Shown here: positions 1 through 9,412 of the stretch, piece after piece
Position numbering within the stretch: the stretch's first letter is position 1
Layout: every line of letters starts with the position of its first letter
DNA from: Methanobrevibacter cuticularis
Lineage (GTDB): Archaea > Methanobacteriota > Methanobacteria > Methanobacteriales > Methanobacteriaceae
Assembly (NCBI RefSeq): GCF_001639285.1
Contig: NZ_LWMW01000098.1
Span: 36,535-100,534 of the forward strand
Direction: 5' to 3'
DNA: 64,000 bases
Notes under the pieces: generated by a model
The model's input: only the letters and a program-made list of their open reading frames with translations
Databases searched by the model: none
What the model was told of the DNA's origin: nothing
Program-made: the position numbers and the translations under genes

Positions 1-152
1 TTTACTCATTGATTTTAAAGTGTACTCATTATATAATTTAATATTCTTGATAATTAATTTATTGAAAATAAGTTATAAACTATTAATTTAAACTATAGAA
101 TAAATCACTAAATAATAATAAATTTTTTAATTGAATTAAAACACGTACATCA

Positions 153-365
153 AGTAAATTTTGTTTAATAATTATATTTTTTTATATTAAGGTAAATTTT
201 CTTTAATAATTATATTTTTTTATATTAAGGTAAATTTTCTTTAATGAATATATTTTTTATATTATAGGTAAATTTTCTTTAATGAATATATTTTTTATAT
301 TATAGGTAAATTTTCTTTAATGAATATATTTTTTTATATTAAGGTAAATTGTTTAATAATTATAC
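153..365. repeat. Tandem repeat, about 38 bp unit, downstream of cofC
   Basis: About six imperfect head-to-tail copies of a unit beginning AGGTAAATTTTCTTTAAT and continuing into an AT stretch. Copies differ by a few bases, and the middle ones are nearly identical. The array lies beyond the 3' end of cofC, which is on the minus strand. Bases 1-152 hold only AT-rich sequence with no gene that I can see. Confidence 0.85.
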
Positions 366-375
366 TTATAAGATA

Positions 376-1047
376 CTATTTTCTTGTAATTTTTAACCTT
401 TCTGTTCCGTGGATTGACTCTACCTCTATGTTTAAGCTATTTAAATAATTTTTTGTCTTTGTTCCATCACCATGAATCATTATTTCTCCAATATCTTCAG
501 TTATGTTAACATCTAAGGATATATAAAATGAATCATAGACTATAGGATCTAATCCTTTATTTTTTGCTTCATTAATATGTTTCATAAAGCTAAAATCCCC
601 AAATTTCATATCAATAGCTAATGGGTTTATCAACAATCCATTTGTTCCCCCTCCTTTTGATGGGCATATGATAAAATCAAGAGCTTTTGCAGATTCAATC
701 AATGGTTGAAGATTTGTTTTAGCTATCAATGGAATATCAGAGGGGATTATGATTACTTTTTCTGTTTTATGCCTACACCAATCCATAGCTTGAGCTATTG
801 CAGTATTTAAATATAAACCTTCATTTTCAACTAAAGTTAAAACTTCTAAGTCATTTGCATATTCTAAAACATCTTTATCTGCACTTATAATAATAACTTC
901 ATCCACTACGGGCTTTAATGTGCTGACAACATCTTTTAACATAGCTTTAAGCAATTTTTCTCTTTCTTCTAAATCTAAAAAAGGAGATAATCTTGTTTTA
1001 GCATTTGAAAATTTTGACACTGGTATTATTCCATAAATTTCATCCAT
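376..1047 (-). CDS. cofC: 2-phospho-L-lactate guanylyltransferase CofC
   Basis: CofC activates 2-phospho-L-lactate (or phosphoenolpyruvate) with GTP, an early step in coenzyme F420 synthesis, in the cytoplasm. The 223-residue protein has the family's usual length. The nucleotidyltransferase start is visible as IPVSKFSNAKTRLSP (residues about 8-22). IIPSDIPL around residue 100 supplies the metal-binding Asp, and GGGTNGLLINP near residue 135 matches the CofC signature. F420 is essential in methanogenesis, so a housekeeping role is expected. It reads in the same direction as proS, 157 bp downstream of it, across a repetitive TTTGTTTATATTT spacer, and is probably transcribed separately or by read-through. 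No defect is seen. Confidence 0.93.
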   Translation of the reverse strand: MDEIYGIIPVSKFSNAKTRLSPFLDLEEREKLLKAMLKDVVSTLKPVVDEVIIISADKDVLEYANDLEVLTLVENEGLYLNTAIAQAMDWCRHKTEKVIIIPSDIPLIAKTNLQPLIESAKALDFIICPSKGGGTNGLLINPLAIDMKFGDFSFMKHINEAKNKGLDPIVYDSFYISLDVNITEDIGEIMIHGDGTKTKNYLNSLNIEVESIHGTERLKITRK

Positions 1048-1204
1048 TATATCCCATCTTAATGTTTTATATTTTTGTAATTTGTTTATATTTTTATATT
1101 TTGTTTATATTTTTGTAATTTGTTTATATTTTATATTTTGTTTATATTTGTAACATTCTATTTACTAAGTGATTTAACATGTTTTAGATAATCATCTTCA
1201 ATGC

Positions 1205-2626
1205 TTAGTAGGTTTTAGCTATTAAAGCAGAATATTTGGATTTTTTATCACAATGAATGCACTTATCACTATTTAAATCTATAGATTTATCTGTATTGAA
1301 GTGTTGTGTTCCTAAAATGTCCATATCAGTTATTTCTTCGATGGATTTTCCACATTCTTCATCTCCACACCATGAAAATGAAACGATTTTTCCGTTGTCT
1401 ATCAAGCCTTTAACATCATCTAAATTATCAGTGATTACTAGATTGCTTTCCATATTTTTTTGAGCTTGTAGCCTGAGATTATTGGATATTTCCTCAAACA
1501 ATACTTTAATTTTTGATACATAATCTTCATTTAAGTTTATCTCTATTTTTTCTAATGTATCTCTTCTTACAAGTATGGCTTTATTATTTTTTAGGTCTCT
1601 TGGTCCAAGTTCTAATCTTAAAGGAGTTCCGCTTAATTCATAATCATAAAATTTTTTTCCTGCTCTAATGTCTCTTTTATCAATATTGACTCTAATATCT
1701 TGAGATTTGAGTACTGTTTCGATTTCTTCACACTTAGCTATTACTTCATCTCCTCCATCTTTGAATATAATAGGAATTATTGTTAATTGATTTGGAGCTA
1801 TTAGTGGAGGAAGACGAAGACCTTTTTTATCACCATGAATCGCAATTACAGAAGCTATAACTCTATCTGAAAGACCAGCACAAGTTTGGTAGGCATGTTC
1901 ATGAGTACTATCAGATGTTTCATAAGTTATATCAAAAGTTTTTGCAAAAGTTTGACCTAAATTATGCACGGTTCCAATCTGAAGCGTTTTACCATCTGGA
2001 AATAAAGTATCGAAAGCCATCGTGTAATCTGCACCAGGAAATTTATCCCAAACAGGTCGCTTACTTATTAGATAAGGAATTCCAAGCAAATTTAAGAACT
2101 CTTTATAATTTCTAACAGCTTCTTTTATCTGGTCATCAGACTCTTCTTTGGTTGCATGGATGGTATGGGCTTCTTTAAATGTTGTAATCTCCCTAACCCT
2201 AATCAGTGGTCTTGTGTGCTTTGTTTCATATCTAAAAGTATTAACAACTTGATAAAACTTCATTGGAAGATCAGTATGAGATCTAACCCATAGTGAAAAC
2301 ATTGGATACATAGCAGTTTCACTAGTTGGCCTAATAGCTAGCTTTTTATTTAGTTCACTCTGGCCTCCATGAGTTATCCAATAAACTTCATCTTCAAATC
2401 CTTTTACATGTATTCCTTCTTTAGCTAATTCATCTTCTGGGATAAGAAGGGGAAATAAGACTTCTTCATGATCTTTATCAAACAAACTTCTTAATGATTC
2501 TAATATGTGTTTTCTTAGTTTGAATCCATTAGGTAACCATACACTCATACCTTTAATTGGATATCTTGAATCTATTATCCTTGCTTCTTCTAAAATATTG
2601 TGAAACCATTGGCTGAAATCTTCCAT
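1205..2626 (-). CDS. proS: Prolyl-tRNA synthetase, archaeal/eukaryotic type
   Basis: Class II synthetase that charges tRNA-Pro. At 473 residues it matches the short archaeal form without the bacterial editing insertion. Motif 2 is seen as RPLIRVREI (residues about 135-145). The archaeal motif 3 region is [12 protein letters not shown] near residue 265. The anticodon-binding domain follows, and the C-terminal zinc-binding domain shows paired cysteines (WCGDEECGK and KCIHCDKK). It ends in Tyr, as this type does. The ATG start is supported by GGTGATT about three bases upstream. The gene stands alone, with AT-rich spacer on both sides. Confidence 0.96.
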   Translation of the reverse strand: MEDFSQWFHNILEEARIIDSRYPIKGMSVWLPNGFKLRKHILESLRSLFDKDHEEVLFPLLIPEDELAKEGIHVKGFEDEVYWITHGGQSELNKKLAIRPTSETAMYPMFSLWVRSHTDLPMKFYQVVNTFRYETKHTRPLIRVREITTFKEAHTIHATKEESDDQIKEAVRNYKEFLNLLGIPYLISKRPVWDKFPGADYTMAFDTLFPDGKTLQIGTVHNLGQTFAKTFDITYETSDSTHEHAYQTCAGLSDRVIASVIAIHGDKKGLRLPPLIAPNQLTIIPIIFKDGGDEVIAKCEEIETVLKSQDIRVNIDKRDIRAGKKFYDYELSGTPLRLELGPRDLKNNKAILVRRDTLEKIEINLNEDYVSKIKVLFEEISNNLRLQAQKNMESNLVITDNLDDVKGLIDNGKIVSFSWCGDEECGKSIEEITDMDILGTQHFNTDKSIDLNSDKCIHCDKKSKYSALIAKTY

Positions 2627-2790
2627 TTAATCACCAAATTTATAAAAATGATTTTTAATTAATTAATTTTAATACTTTTTTATTTCATTAATATTCTTCT
2701 ATGTTAATTTATGATATTACTATTTTAAGTAGTTTTTTTATTAAACCTTTTTATTATAAATTTTTTTATTATAGAAATATATTTTTAATA

Positions 2791-2946
2791 ACATTTTTAT
2801 TTTTTATTGTAAATACTTTATTTTAAGATGATTTAGAATATTTTTTAATATTTTACTTTTTAATTATAACATTTTTATTTTTTATTGTAAATACTTTATT
2901 TTAAGATGATTTAGAATATTTTTTAATATTTTACTTTTTAATTATT
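2791..2946. repeat. Perfect or near-perfect 78-bp tandem duplication
   Basis: Bases 2791-2868 and 2869-2946 are two copies of one AT-rich unit beginning ACATTTTTATTTTTTATTG. The array lies in the 635-bp divergent spacer between proS and egsA. The rest of that spacer (2627-2790 and 2947-3261) holds no gene I can support; it must contain both promoters. Confidence 0.9.
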
Positions 2947-3261
2947 CATTTAGGTTATTCCTATTCTAATATCTATATTTCTAAATCCATAATGATAATA
3001 ATCTGTGATAAATATAATATTAATAATGATACTAATTATATTAAGGATATACTAGTGGGAATATTAATTATTATGAATTACATGGGCATAATATTGAATA
3101 TTCTAATATAAAATAATAACTTCAGGAACTATTATGTTTTATTAAGAATTATTAAATTTATTTTTAATTATTATATGATATTTTTAAAATTAATTATGAG
3201 AAATCCAAAGCTATTTAATTATATATGTATAAATATATGATACATCATAAAGAGAGATATT

Positions 3262-4305
3262 ATGAATTATAAAAAAATTCAGATGCCTAGGGAAGTACAT
3301 ATTGGATCTGATGTAATTAATGAAACAGGCAAAATTTGCCAGGATTTAAAGATTGATGGGAATTTATTAGTTGTTACAGGTAAAAATACCTTAAAAATAG
3401 GTGCTAAAATAGCTATTGAAAGTCTTGAAGAGTTAAATTATTCAGTAGACTTAGTTCAAATTACAGAAGCATCACAAAATGCCATAAAAAAAGTAGAAGA
3501 TAAATCTAGTGATGTTTCATTGATTTTAGGTGTTGGTGGTGGAAAAATTATAGATGTAGCTAAGATGGCAGCTAAAAATAAGGATACCTATTTCATGTCT
3601 GTGCCAACAGCCGCTTCACACGATGGAATTGCATCACCACTTGCTTCTATTAAAGATGCAAAAGGTTCAGTTTCTTTAACTGCCCAATCTCCTATAGGTG
3701 TTATCGCAGATACAAACATAATTAGAAATGCTCCTTTCAGATTGTTAGCCTCTGGTTGTGCAGATATTGTATCTAACTATACAGCTATTAAGGATTGGCA
3801 GTTAGCACAAAGGTTACAAAATGAAGGTTATAGTGAATCAGCAGCAGCTTTATCTTTAATGACAGCTAAATTAATCATTAAATCCTCTAATTCTATAAAA
3901 GAAGGATTGGAAGAAAGTGCAAGGTTAGTTGTTAAGTCTTTGTTTAGTAGTGGAATGGCAATAAGCATCGCAGGCTCAAGCCGTCCAGCTAGTGGATCCG
4001 AACATAAATTTAGTCATGCTCTTGATAGAATAGCTAAAAAACCAGCTCTTCATGGTGAACAATGTGGAATTGGGGCTATAATGATGATGAATTTACATGG
4101 GGGAGACTGGAAATTTATTAGAAATGCATTAAAAGATATGAAAGCTCCAACAAATGCTTACGAATTAGAAATAGATCCAGATGATATTATAGAAGCTCTT
4201 ATTTCAGCACATAAAATACGTCCTGAGCGTTATACTATTTTAGGAGATAGGGGTCTTTCAAGAGATGCAGCTAAAAAATTAGCTGTGAAAACAGGAGTGA
4301 TTTAA
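3262..4305 (+). CDS. egsA: sn-glycerol-1-phosphate dehydrogenase
   Basis: Reduces dihydroxyacetone phosphate with NAD(P)H to sn-glycerol-1-phosphate, the backbone of archaeal ether lipids. The 347-residue protein has family length. The nucleotide-binding glycine-rich segment is [12 protein letters not shown] (about residues 92-103). [13 protein letters not shown] follows near residue 115. The metal-binding region reads [12 protein letters not shown] and [10 protein letters not shown] (about 240-270). The start is an ATG 10 bases after AGAGAGATA. Its stop codon shares a base with the start of the next gene, so the two are translationally coupled. Confidence 0.96.
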   Translation: MNYKKIQMPREVHIGSDVINETGKICQDLKIDGNLLVVTGKNTLKIGAKIAIESLEELNYSVDLVQITEASQNAIKKVEDKSSDVSLILGVGGGKIIDVAKMAAKNKDTYFMSVPTAASHDGIASPLASIKDAKGSVSLTAQSPIGVIADTNIIRNAPFRLLASGCADIVSNYTAIKDWQLAQRLQNEGYSESAAALSLMTAKLIIKSSNSIKEGLEESARLVVKSLFSSGMAISIAGSSRPASGSEHKFSHALDRIAKKPALHGEQCGIGAIMMMNLHGGDWKFIRNALKDMKAPTNAYELEIDPDDIIEALISAHKIRPERYTILGDRGLSRDAAKKLAVKTGVI

Positions 4306-4739
4306 TGATAACTTTAATTGGTAAAGATTTAGCTGAAGAAGGATTGAATTTCATATTTTATGGTTCTTCTGAAATATGTGAAAGTTGTAGATTTAAAGCA
4401 TCCTGTATTGAATCTTTAGAAGAAGGAAGGAAATATATTATTAAGAATGTTAAAGATATACAACAAAAATGTGATCTTCATGATACAGGTTTAGTTCAAT
4501 CTGTTGAAGTAGAAGTGGCAGATGTTGAAACATTGGTAGATACAAAAAAAGTATTCGAAGGATCAACCATTTCTTTTAATCCTCCTGATTGTGATATTGA
4601 ATGTGTTTTTCACCATCTATGTAACCCTGAAGGCTTAAAGAAGGGTGATAAATGTACTGTCATAAAAGATTTAGGTAAACATAAAGGTGGCTGTGGTAAA
4701 GACTTTTTACTCACTAAAGTAGTTTTAAGTTTAAATTAA
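4305..4739 (+). CDS. UPF0179 family protein, Cys-rich
   Basis: A 144-residue protein of the archaeal UPF0179 family, whose function is unknown. Its cysteines fall in pairs: CESCRFKASC near residue 25, CDLHDTG near 65, CDIECVFHHLC around 98-108, and CGK near the end. This suggests a metal or iron-sulfur site. The start codon overlaps the stop of egsA by one base (TAATG), so the two genes are co-translated. The coupling hints at a role near lipid biosynthesis, but that is only context. Length and the C-terminal CTVIKDLGKHKGGCG pattern fit the family. Confidence 0.85.
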   Translation: MITLIGKDLAEEGLNFIFYGSSEICESCRFKASCIESLEEGRKYIIKNVKDIQQKCDLHDTGLVQSVEVEVADVETLVDTKKVFEGSTISFNPPDCDIECVFHHLCNPEGLKKGDKCTVIKDLGKHKGGCGKDFLLTKVVLSLN

Positions 4740-4909
4740 TTATTCATGAATTATCTATTAATAGGTTATTTATGAATTGTTCATTTATTATTTATTTAAT
4801 GATTGTTTATTTATTAATTGGTTAGTTATAAATTGTTTATTTATGAATTGTTTATTTATTGTTTATTTAAAAATTGTTTATAGGTAAATTATAATCTAAA
4901 TGAATTATT
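4740..4909. repeat. Short degenerate repeats before rpiA
   Basis: Repeated variants of TGAATTGTTTATTTAT at roughly 15-30 bp spacing fill the spacer between the UPF0179 gene and rpiA. The repeats run almost to the rpiA start, so the rpiA promoter must lie in or just after them. Confidence 0.6.
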
Positions 4910-5593
4910 ATGGAGATATTGAAGTTGAATCTTAAAAAAATGGCAGGATTTAGGGCAGGAAAAGAAGTTAAAGATGGTCAAATAATTGGACTCGGTACTG
5001 GATCGACCACTCATTACTTTATTGAAAGTTTAGGAATGAGAATAAAAGAAGAAGAAATTCAAGTAATGGGAATTCCAACCTCTTATCAGTCTTTTTTACT
5101 TGCAAAACAGTGGAAAATCCCTGTAACATCTTTGGAAGAGCATGATATTGATATAGCTGTAGATGGGGCAGATGAAATTGATCCTGATTTAAATCTTATT
5201 AAAGGTGGAGGAGCGGCTCATACACTAGAAAAGATTGTTGATTATGCTGCTTGTGAATTTATTGTAATAGCTGATGAAACAAAATTAGTTAGTGAACTTG
5301 GAACTTTTCCAGTACCCTTAGAAATAATCTCACAATCCACTAAACCAGTATTTTCGGCTTTAAAAGACATGGGTGCAGATCCTGAAATAAGAATGGCTAA
5401 ATTTAAAGATGGTCCAGTTATTTCAGATAATGGGAATTTTATTGTAGATGCTAATTTCTATGAAATAAATAATCCTATTCAATTAGAAAAAGACTTAAAT
5501 TCCATCCCAGGAGTTGTAGAAAATGGAATATTTTCGCAAATGGTGGATAAAGTCATTTTAGGAACTTCTGAAGGGATTAAAATATTAAAATAG
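4910..5593 (+). CDS. rpiA: Ribose-5-phosphate isomerase A
   Basis: Interconverts ribose-5-phosphate and ribulose-5-phosphate, supplying pentoses for nucleotides. The 227-residue length is typical of RpiA. The phosphate-binding loop [11 protein letters not shown] lies at about residues 26-36. The active-site stretch is [20 protein letters not shown] (about 84-103), and ADETKLV follows near 121. The ATG at 4910 has no clear ribosome site. A TTG at 4919 sits just after GGAGATA and would remove three residues, so the true start may be there. The gene is followed by a probable hairpin terminator. Confidence 0.95.
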   Translation: MEILKLNLKKMAGFRAGKEVKDGQIIGLGTGSTTHYFIESLGMRIKEEEIQVMGIPTSYQSFLLAKQWKIPVTSLEEHDIDIAVDGADEIDPDLNLIKGGGAAHTLEKIVDYAACEFIVIADETKLVSELGTFPVPLEIISQSTKPVFSALKDMGADPEIRMAKFKDGPVISDNGNFIVDANFYEINNPIQLEKDLNSIPGVVENGIFSQMVDKVILGTSEGIKILK

Positions 5594-5624
5594 TAATTTT
5601 TTAAATAGAAAAATAAGGGGATTC

Positions 5625-5659
5625 TCAGCATTGTCTAGAATCCTGCTGAAATTTTTTTT
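5625..5659 (+). terminator. Probable rpiA terminator
   Basis: TCAGCA and TGCTGA form a six-base stem with a 13-base loop, followed within three bases by a run of eight T. It lies 32 bp after the rpiA stop. It might instead be the end of the degraded insertion sequence that starts here. Confidence 0.5.
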
Positions 5660-5916
5660 ATTTTATTTTCATGACATTTCTTTGTGTCCATTGTATTCTG
5701 TTTAGTTTGACTTTTCTGTTTAATCTTTTTTTTGTTCGAAATGTTCTTTTTAAGTGTTTTGGAAGTGTTATTTTGAACTATCCTTCTAATTTATTATTGG
5801 TATTGGGTATGTTGTTATTTTTGATGTGTTTTAGTGTTTGTTTGAAGTTTTTTGATAGTTTTTCGATGAATGATGCGATTTCTTCAGATAATTTTTCTAT
5901 ATTGCATTTTAATTTG
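5658..5916 (-). pseudogene. Transposase C-terminal remnant, cut by a CRISPR-like repeat
   Basis: Minus-strand translation gives about 85 residues with PNTNNKLEG, one in-frame TAG (5778-5780), then FKITLPKHLKRTFRTKK and IQWTQRNV. The Asn-rich motif followed by a basic stretch is how many insertion-sequence transposases end. The decayed transposase at 38.3 kb ends the same way (PSTNNQLE, then RTDRGLERAIKLGKKRW), so both probably belong to one family. The reading frame is truncated at its upstream side exactly where the 37-nt repeat at 5917-5953 begins. It is not functional. Confidence 0.75.
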
Positions 5917-5953
5917 ATTGCACAAAAGAATCTATTAAAACAAGGATTGCGAC
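5917..5953 (+). repeat. Dispersed CRISPR-like repeat, copy 1
   Basis: 37 nt, beginning ATTGCACAAAAGAATC and ending ACAAGGATTGCGAC. It differs from the consensus by one base. The last eight bases, ATTGCGAC, resemble the 8-nt 5' handle (ATTGAAAC type) of archaeal type I/III CRISPR repeats. It abuts the transposase remnant on its left. Confidence 0.8.
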
Positions 5954-6228
5954 CATGTATCACATTGAATCGTCCTCCATTCTTTTATAGCTATCGCTAG
6001 AGCTTCATAGCTCTATGTTCTTTGAAATTTAAAATAAAATCATGATAAAATATAAAATAAGTATAAAAAAATTTAAAAAGTATTATTAAATATAGTGGGC
6101 TTTGTTTTTATTTATAAATGAAGTAGTAAAATAGTATTACTTTGTACATAATAAATATATAATTTAGAATTTGTTTATTAAAAAAGCCAACAACCCATTT
6201 AAGAATCATTGGCTTAAAAAAATATTTA

Positions 6229-6453
6229 TTATAAGTTTAATTCTTTTTTATAATTTGGCCATTTTTTTTCAACCCATATCAAAAATTCTTCATATGCTTT
6301 AGGGTCTTGTTTTTTCATAGCTTCTTCAGCCAACTCTCTTTTTTCTTCATTTAAAGATTCTAAAAACATTATTTCCATAGCATTATCAATATCGCGACCA
6401 TATCCAGAAAGTTCTCCATCTAAGATAGTAATCATTTCATCGTCATTTGACAT
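6229..6453 (-). CDS. Small acidic protein of unknown function
   Basis: A 74-residue acidic protein that I do not recognise. It begins MSNDDEMITILDGELSG, then a predicted helix rich in Glu and Lys, and ends IWVEKKWPNYKKELNL. There are no cysteines and no membrane segment. A GAGGT-type ribosome site lies a few bases upstream of the ATG, which supports the start and argues for a real gene. It lies between two CRISPR-like repeats, downstream of the truncated gene at 6.6-7.3 kb in the same orientation, and may be the last cistron of a captured operon fragment. Confidence 0.6.
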   Translation of the reverse strand: MSNDDEMITILDGELSGYGRDIDNAMEIMFLESLNEEKRELAEEAMKKQDPKAYEEFLIWVEKKWPNYKKELNL

Positions 6454-6617
6454 ATAAAACTAAACCTCATCAATATCTATAAAATTTTATTGACATATTA
6501 TATTTATTTAAAACTTTATTAAATTTATCACTAATTTCTTTCTTATTTTTAAGAAGATAAGTAGATTCTTCTAATCTCCGAACTTCTTTTCTTTTTTTAG
6601 GGTCTAATAAATATTTC

Positions 6618-7319
6618 TTATTTATTTTCTTTTAAAAATTTACTATTAATTTCATTAGATACTTTTGAATAATCATTGACTATATTATTAATCTTTGATT
6701 CTGATAAATTAACATTAGTATTTTTAATATTTAAAAAGAATTTATCAGAAAATATTGATTCGTTCTTAATATTTAATCCTAACTGAGTCTCCATATCTGT
6801 TCTTGAAGGTAATGGAGGATAATTTGATGGGTGTCTATGTAATCTTAAATCAAGATTTTCATTAGCTAATTTATCATATTCTTTTTTTAATATAGTCACA
6901 TCATTACCAGTTCCTTTTGCTGAATGTACAAGATTACTCTTATCATTGTAAAGTCGTCCTTCTTCAAATTTAGAACCTTTAGTTTCATCAATATAATTCA
7001 TAATACTTTCAGTATGCTTTTCAGGATTATCTGTATTTTTGCTTAAATCTTCTTTTAAATCATTTTTAAGTTTATTTTCATTAACATTGTCCTCAATTTT
7101 ATTTACATCTTGATTATGCACTTCTGTATTGCTTAGTAGATTACCATTTTCATCAATAAAATCAGCTGGATCTAAACCATGATCAACGACCATAATCTTA
7201 GTTAAAAGAGTGAAGCCACAATTACAACTACAATTATTACTGCAATTGTTCTCACCATTTTCATAATCTTGTGGATGTTCAAGATAATCAACATCACCAG
7301 TTTTTTCATTACTGCACAA
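6618..7319 (-). pseudogene. 5'-truncated gene with a JAMM-like motif
   Basis: About 230 codons with no recognised full-length family. A Cys/Asn-rich segment (NNCSNNCSCNCGF) lies near the start and a charged linker follows. Near residue 165 is LHRHPSNYPPLPSRTD, which resembles the H-x-H-P...P-S-x-x-D zinc site of JAB/JAMM peptidases but with one residue more between the second His and the Ser. The frame runs into the CRISPR-like repeat at 7311-7347 with only a TTG inside the repeat as start, so the real 5' end is missing. After its stop an open frame of about 50 codons (KKYLLDPKKRKEVRR onward, to 6473) continues in another frame, suggesting a frameshift. Confidence 0.6.
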
Positions 7320-7347
7320 AGGAATCTATTAAAACAAGGATTGCAAT
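7311..7347 (+). repeat. Dispersed CRISPR-like repeat, copy 2
   Basis: Matches the consensus from ACTGCACAAAGGAATC through ACAAGGATTGC; the last three bases are AAT instead of GAC. Reading frames on both sides, the JAMM-like gene to the left and the 7348-7498 fragment to the right, break off at its edges. Confidence 0.8.
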
Positions 7348-7498
7348 TGATGTAGCAATAATAGAAAATAATATGGATAAATTTTATCAGGATTTAATAA
7401 AAAGTGATAAAATCATGGACTTAAATAAAAAATATAGTGATGCAGTGTTAAAGTATTTTAATAACAAGGCTATTGATATTAATATTGTGAGGATTTGA
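7348..7498 (+). pseudogene. 3' fragment of an unknown gene
   Basis: An open frame of about 50 codons starts at the repeat edge and reads DVAIIENNMDKFYQDLIKSD, then KIMDLNKKYSDAVLKYFNNK, ending NIVRI. It is Lys/Asp-rich and probably helical. No start codon of its own is evident and its upstream part appears to be missing. The stop TGA overlaps the ribosome-site region of the next small gene, which suggests a former operon. I do not recognise the family. Confidence 0.5.
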
Positions 7499-7500
7499 TT

Positions 7501-7680
7501 ATGAATACAGAAGAAGGAAGTCTTAAAGATGATTCATGGATAGATATCGAGTTCATTAAAGAATATAGGAAGAAATTAAAAAAATATAAGGATATAACTA
7601 TTGAGGAGTTCCATGAAGAGTTTTATACTAAAAATGAGAATGGAATAATTGTTAAGATATATCAAAAAGAGACAAAATAA
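7501..7680 (+). CDS. Small charged protein of unknown function
   Basis: 59 residues from ATG 7501 (MNTEEGSLKDDSWIDIEFI), rich in Lys and Glu and ending IIVKIYQKETK. It starts two bases after the stop of the fragment upstream, so it is probably the downstream cistron of the same broken operon. No membrane segment or known motif is seen. GAGGATTTGATT just before the start could serve as ribosome site. Confidence 0.45.
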   Translation: MNTEEGSLKDDSWIDIEFIKEYRKKLKKYKDITIEEFHEEFYTKNENGIIVKIYQKETK

Positions 7681-7856
7681 TTTATTTATTAATTTTTATT
7701 ATTAATTAATTTTAACTTAATTAAATATATTACATATTTTCTATTTACAAAGTAATACTTTTTTTACCTATATTTTAGCTATTTTCAACAAAAACACTGA
7801 TGTTTTTTGTTGTTTTAGTAATATTTTTTTTATTATTTTTTATAAAAACATGTATA

Positions 7857-8144
7857 GGGAGTGTCCCAAAATTCACTATTTCAAAGATTTTGATAAATTT
7901 AAATTTCCTATAAATGATTTAAATATTAAATAACACCTGAATACTTATTAACATTTTTAATTAAATAAGTATTTTTATTTAATTTAATTTTAAATAATTC
8001 ATATTATTTTTTAGATTATAATTTAAATCTATAAACATTATTTTCAAAAAATAATATAATACAAATGTTTATATAATATTTAAAGATATTATATGTGAAA
8101 TATTTTTATTAAATTTTTTAAAAATCTTAATCATGAGACACTCT
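7857..8144. mobile_element. MITE-like element, GAGTGTC family, copy 1
   Basis: About 288 bp, bounded by GGGAGTGTCCC on the left and ATGAGACACTC on the right, which are imperfect inverted repeats. TATA flanks both ends and looks like a target-site duplication. The interior is AT-rich and noncoding. Its reverse complement aligns over the whole length with the element at 19,144-19,435 (shared AAGATTTTTAAAAAATTTAA at one end). No transposase is encoded. Bases 7681-7856 beside it are noncoding. Confidence 0.75.
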
Positions 8145-8237
8145 AGTATAATAATTTTTTATAATAGTAAGATAATCTCTCCTAATGGATATAGTAGCTG
8201 CTTCACCGAAAGAATAGCTACTCTTCATTGGATTTTA

Positions 8238-8348
8238 ATTGCACAAAGGAATTTATTAAAACAAGGGTTGCGACCCACCATTATTGTCTCCATTGTCATC
8301 GAAGGAGATGTATTGCACAAAGGAATCTATTAAAAGAAGGATTGCGAC
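8238..8348 (+). CRISPR. CRISPR mini-array: two repeats, one 37-nt spacer
   Basis: Repeats at 8238-8274 and 8312-8348 flank a unique 37-nt spacer (8275-8311). The first repeat has two substitutions from consensus and the second has one. Both end in TTGCGAC. Repeat and spacer lengths are those of genuine CRISPR arrays. No cas gene is visible anywhere in the window and no AT-rich leader is obvious. It is probably a relic or an orphan array that could be served by Cas proteins encoded elsewhere. Confidence 0.7.
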
Positions 8349-8621
8349 TTTAATATATTGGTATGTTTCAAGTGATTACAGTGTAAGTAAATAGAAAATT
8401 TTATTAGGATAAAGTAATAAATTATTACTAACTGTAGTAATAAGTTAATACATAAAAGTATTAAAAACATTTATATTCTAATAAATTTATAATTGTAATA
8501 CAAGTTATAATTACAGCACAAAAGTAATTAGTAATATTTTTTTTAAAATTAATTTAAAAGCGAGAAAAGGGAGAAATTATTCGGCCTTCTCCTAGTCGAC
8601 ATTGAAAGGAAGTAAAAAAAA

Positions 8622-8915
8622 ATGATAGATGAAAGTAAAATAGAGCTTTTAAAGGTTTCTGTTGATTCAGATAAAAACATCACCGATTTTATTAAAGAAG
8701 ATTTTTTAAACAAATTTAAAGATGAATTTGATGAAGTGAAGGCTATTAATTTAGTTTTAGCTGTTTCTAATGAAGATACACCTGATGATTTAATAATATT
8801 AGGCCATTCTAGTATAGCAGATAGTGATAAGAAGAAACTAACTATTGATACTAATGCCCAAGGAATTTCTTCTTCATCTGATAAATTAATGAAAAAGATA
8901 ATCGATATTTTGTAG
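8622..8915 (+). CDS. Unknown protein, first gene of the HEPN operon
   Basis: A 97-residue acidic protein that I do not recognise. It starts MIDESKIELLKVSVDSDKN and ends DKLMKKIIDIL. The predicted mix of strands and helices has no cysteines and no membrane segment. The ATG is preceded by AAGGAAG with a spacer of 9 bases. It is followed after only 11 bases by the next gene, so the three genes 8622-9763 form one operon. The operon lies between CRISPR-like repeats ending at 8348 and starting at 10217. Because the third gene is a HEPN protein, this one may be an antitoxin, a sensor or a scaffold; that is inference only. Confidence 0.7.
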   Translation: MIDESKIELLKVSVDSDKNITDFIKEDFLNKFKDEFDEVKAINLVLAVSNEDTPDDLIILGHSSIADSDKKKLTIDTNAQGISSSSDKLMKKIIDIL

Positions 8916-8926
8916 AAGGGATTCCA

Positions 8927-9412
8927 ATGACTGTATATCGTAGATCTTGTCTTGATGACTTTGATTTTGTTTATGATGGAGGAACTTTAAATATTTCTGA
9001 TATGATTAAATCTGTACAATTTCCCACAATACCTTTTACGCAGGGATTTAACAGAGAACTATTTAAATCTTCTTATGGTATTACTCCTGCTTTTTGGCGA
9101 AATTTAAGTATTATGTATAATTTATCAAATGTTGGTGAAATTAAAAAATTTATTTCAAGAAATAGTGATGACTTGAAAATATTATTGTTGTATGTTCCAA
9201 TTTTTGTTCAAAGAGAATTTCCTAATGATTCTATTTCTCTTGAATTAATTGAAGATCATGATACGGGCAAACATGCTCTTAGAGCTTATATTCATACAAA
9301 TATCTCTCCTTCCGAAGCCAATAAAAAATTAGAAATCATAGATGAATTGACTTTCAATTTTGAAACTGATGATACTTTAGATGATTTTTTATTAAATGTG
9401 GAGTTTGTGTGA
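8927..9412 (+). CDS. Unknown protein, second gene of the HEPN operon
   Basis: 161 residues with no family I recognise. It opens MTVYRRSCLDDFDFVYDGG and has a central segment FTQGFNRELFKSSYGITPAFW. A hydrophobic strand LKILLLYVPIFVQ follows, then an acidic C-terminus. The fold looks like a soluble alpha/beta protein. AAGGGATTCC precedes the ATG. Its stop is immediately followed by the start of the HEPN gene (TGAATG), so the pair is translationally coupled, as is common for toxin-antitoxin partners. The role is not known. Confidence 0.72.
   Translation: MTVYRRSCLDDFDFVYDGGTLNISDMIKSVQFPTIPFTQGFNRELFKSSYGITPAFWRNLSIMYNLSNVGEIKKFISRNSDDLKILLLYVPIFVQREFPNDSISLELIEDHDTGKHALRAYIHTNISPSEANKKLEIIDELTFNFETDDTLDDFLLNVEFV

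Noticed and set aside
5671..6000. 110-codon plus-strand frame across the first CRISPR-like repeat
   Set aside because: It is opposite a transposase remnant and runs through the repeat; the composition is Phe/Leu-rich without start signals.
8133..8333. 66-codon frame spanning the MITE end and the CRISPR mini-array
   Set aside because: It reads through two unrelated elements, so it is not a gene.
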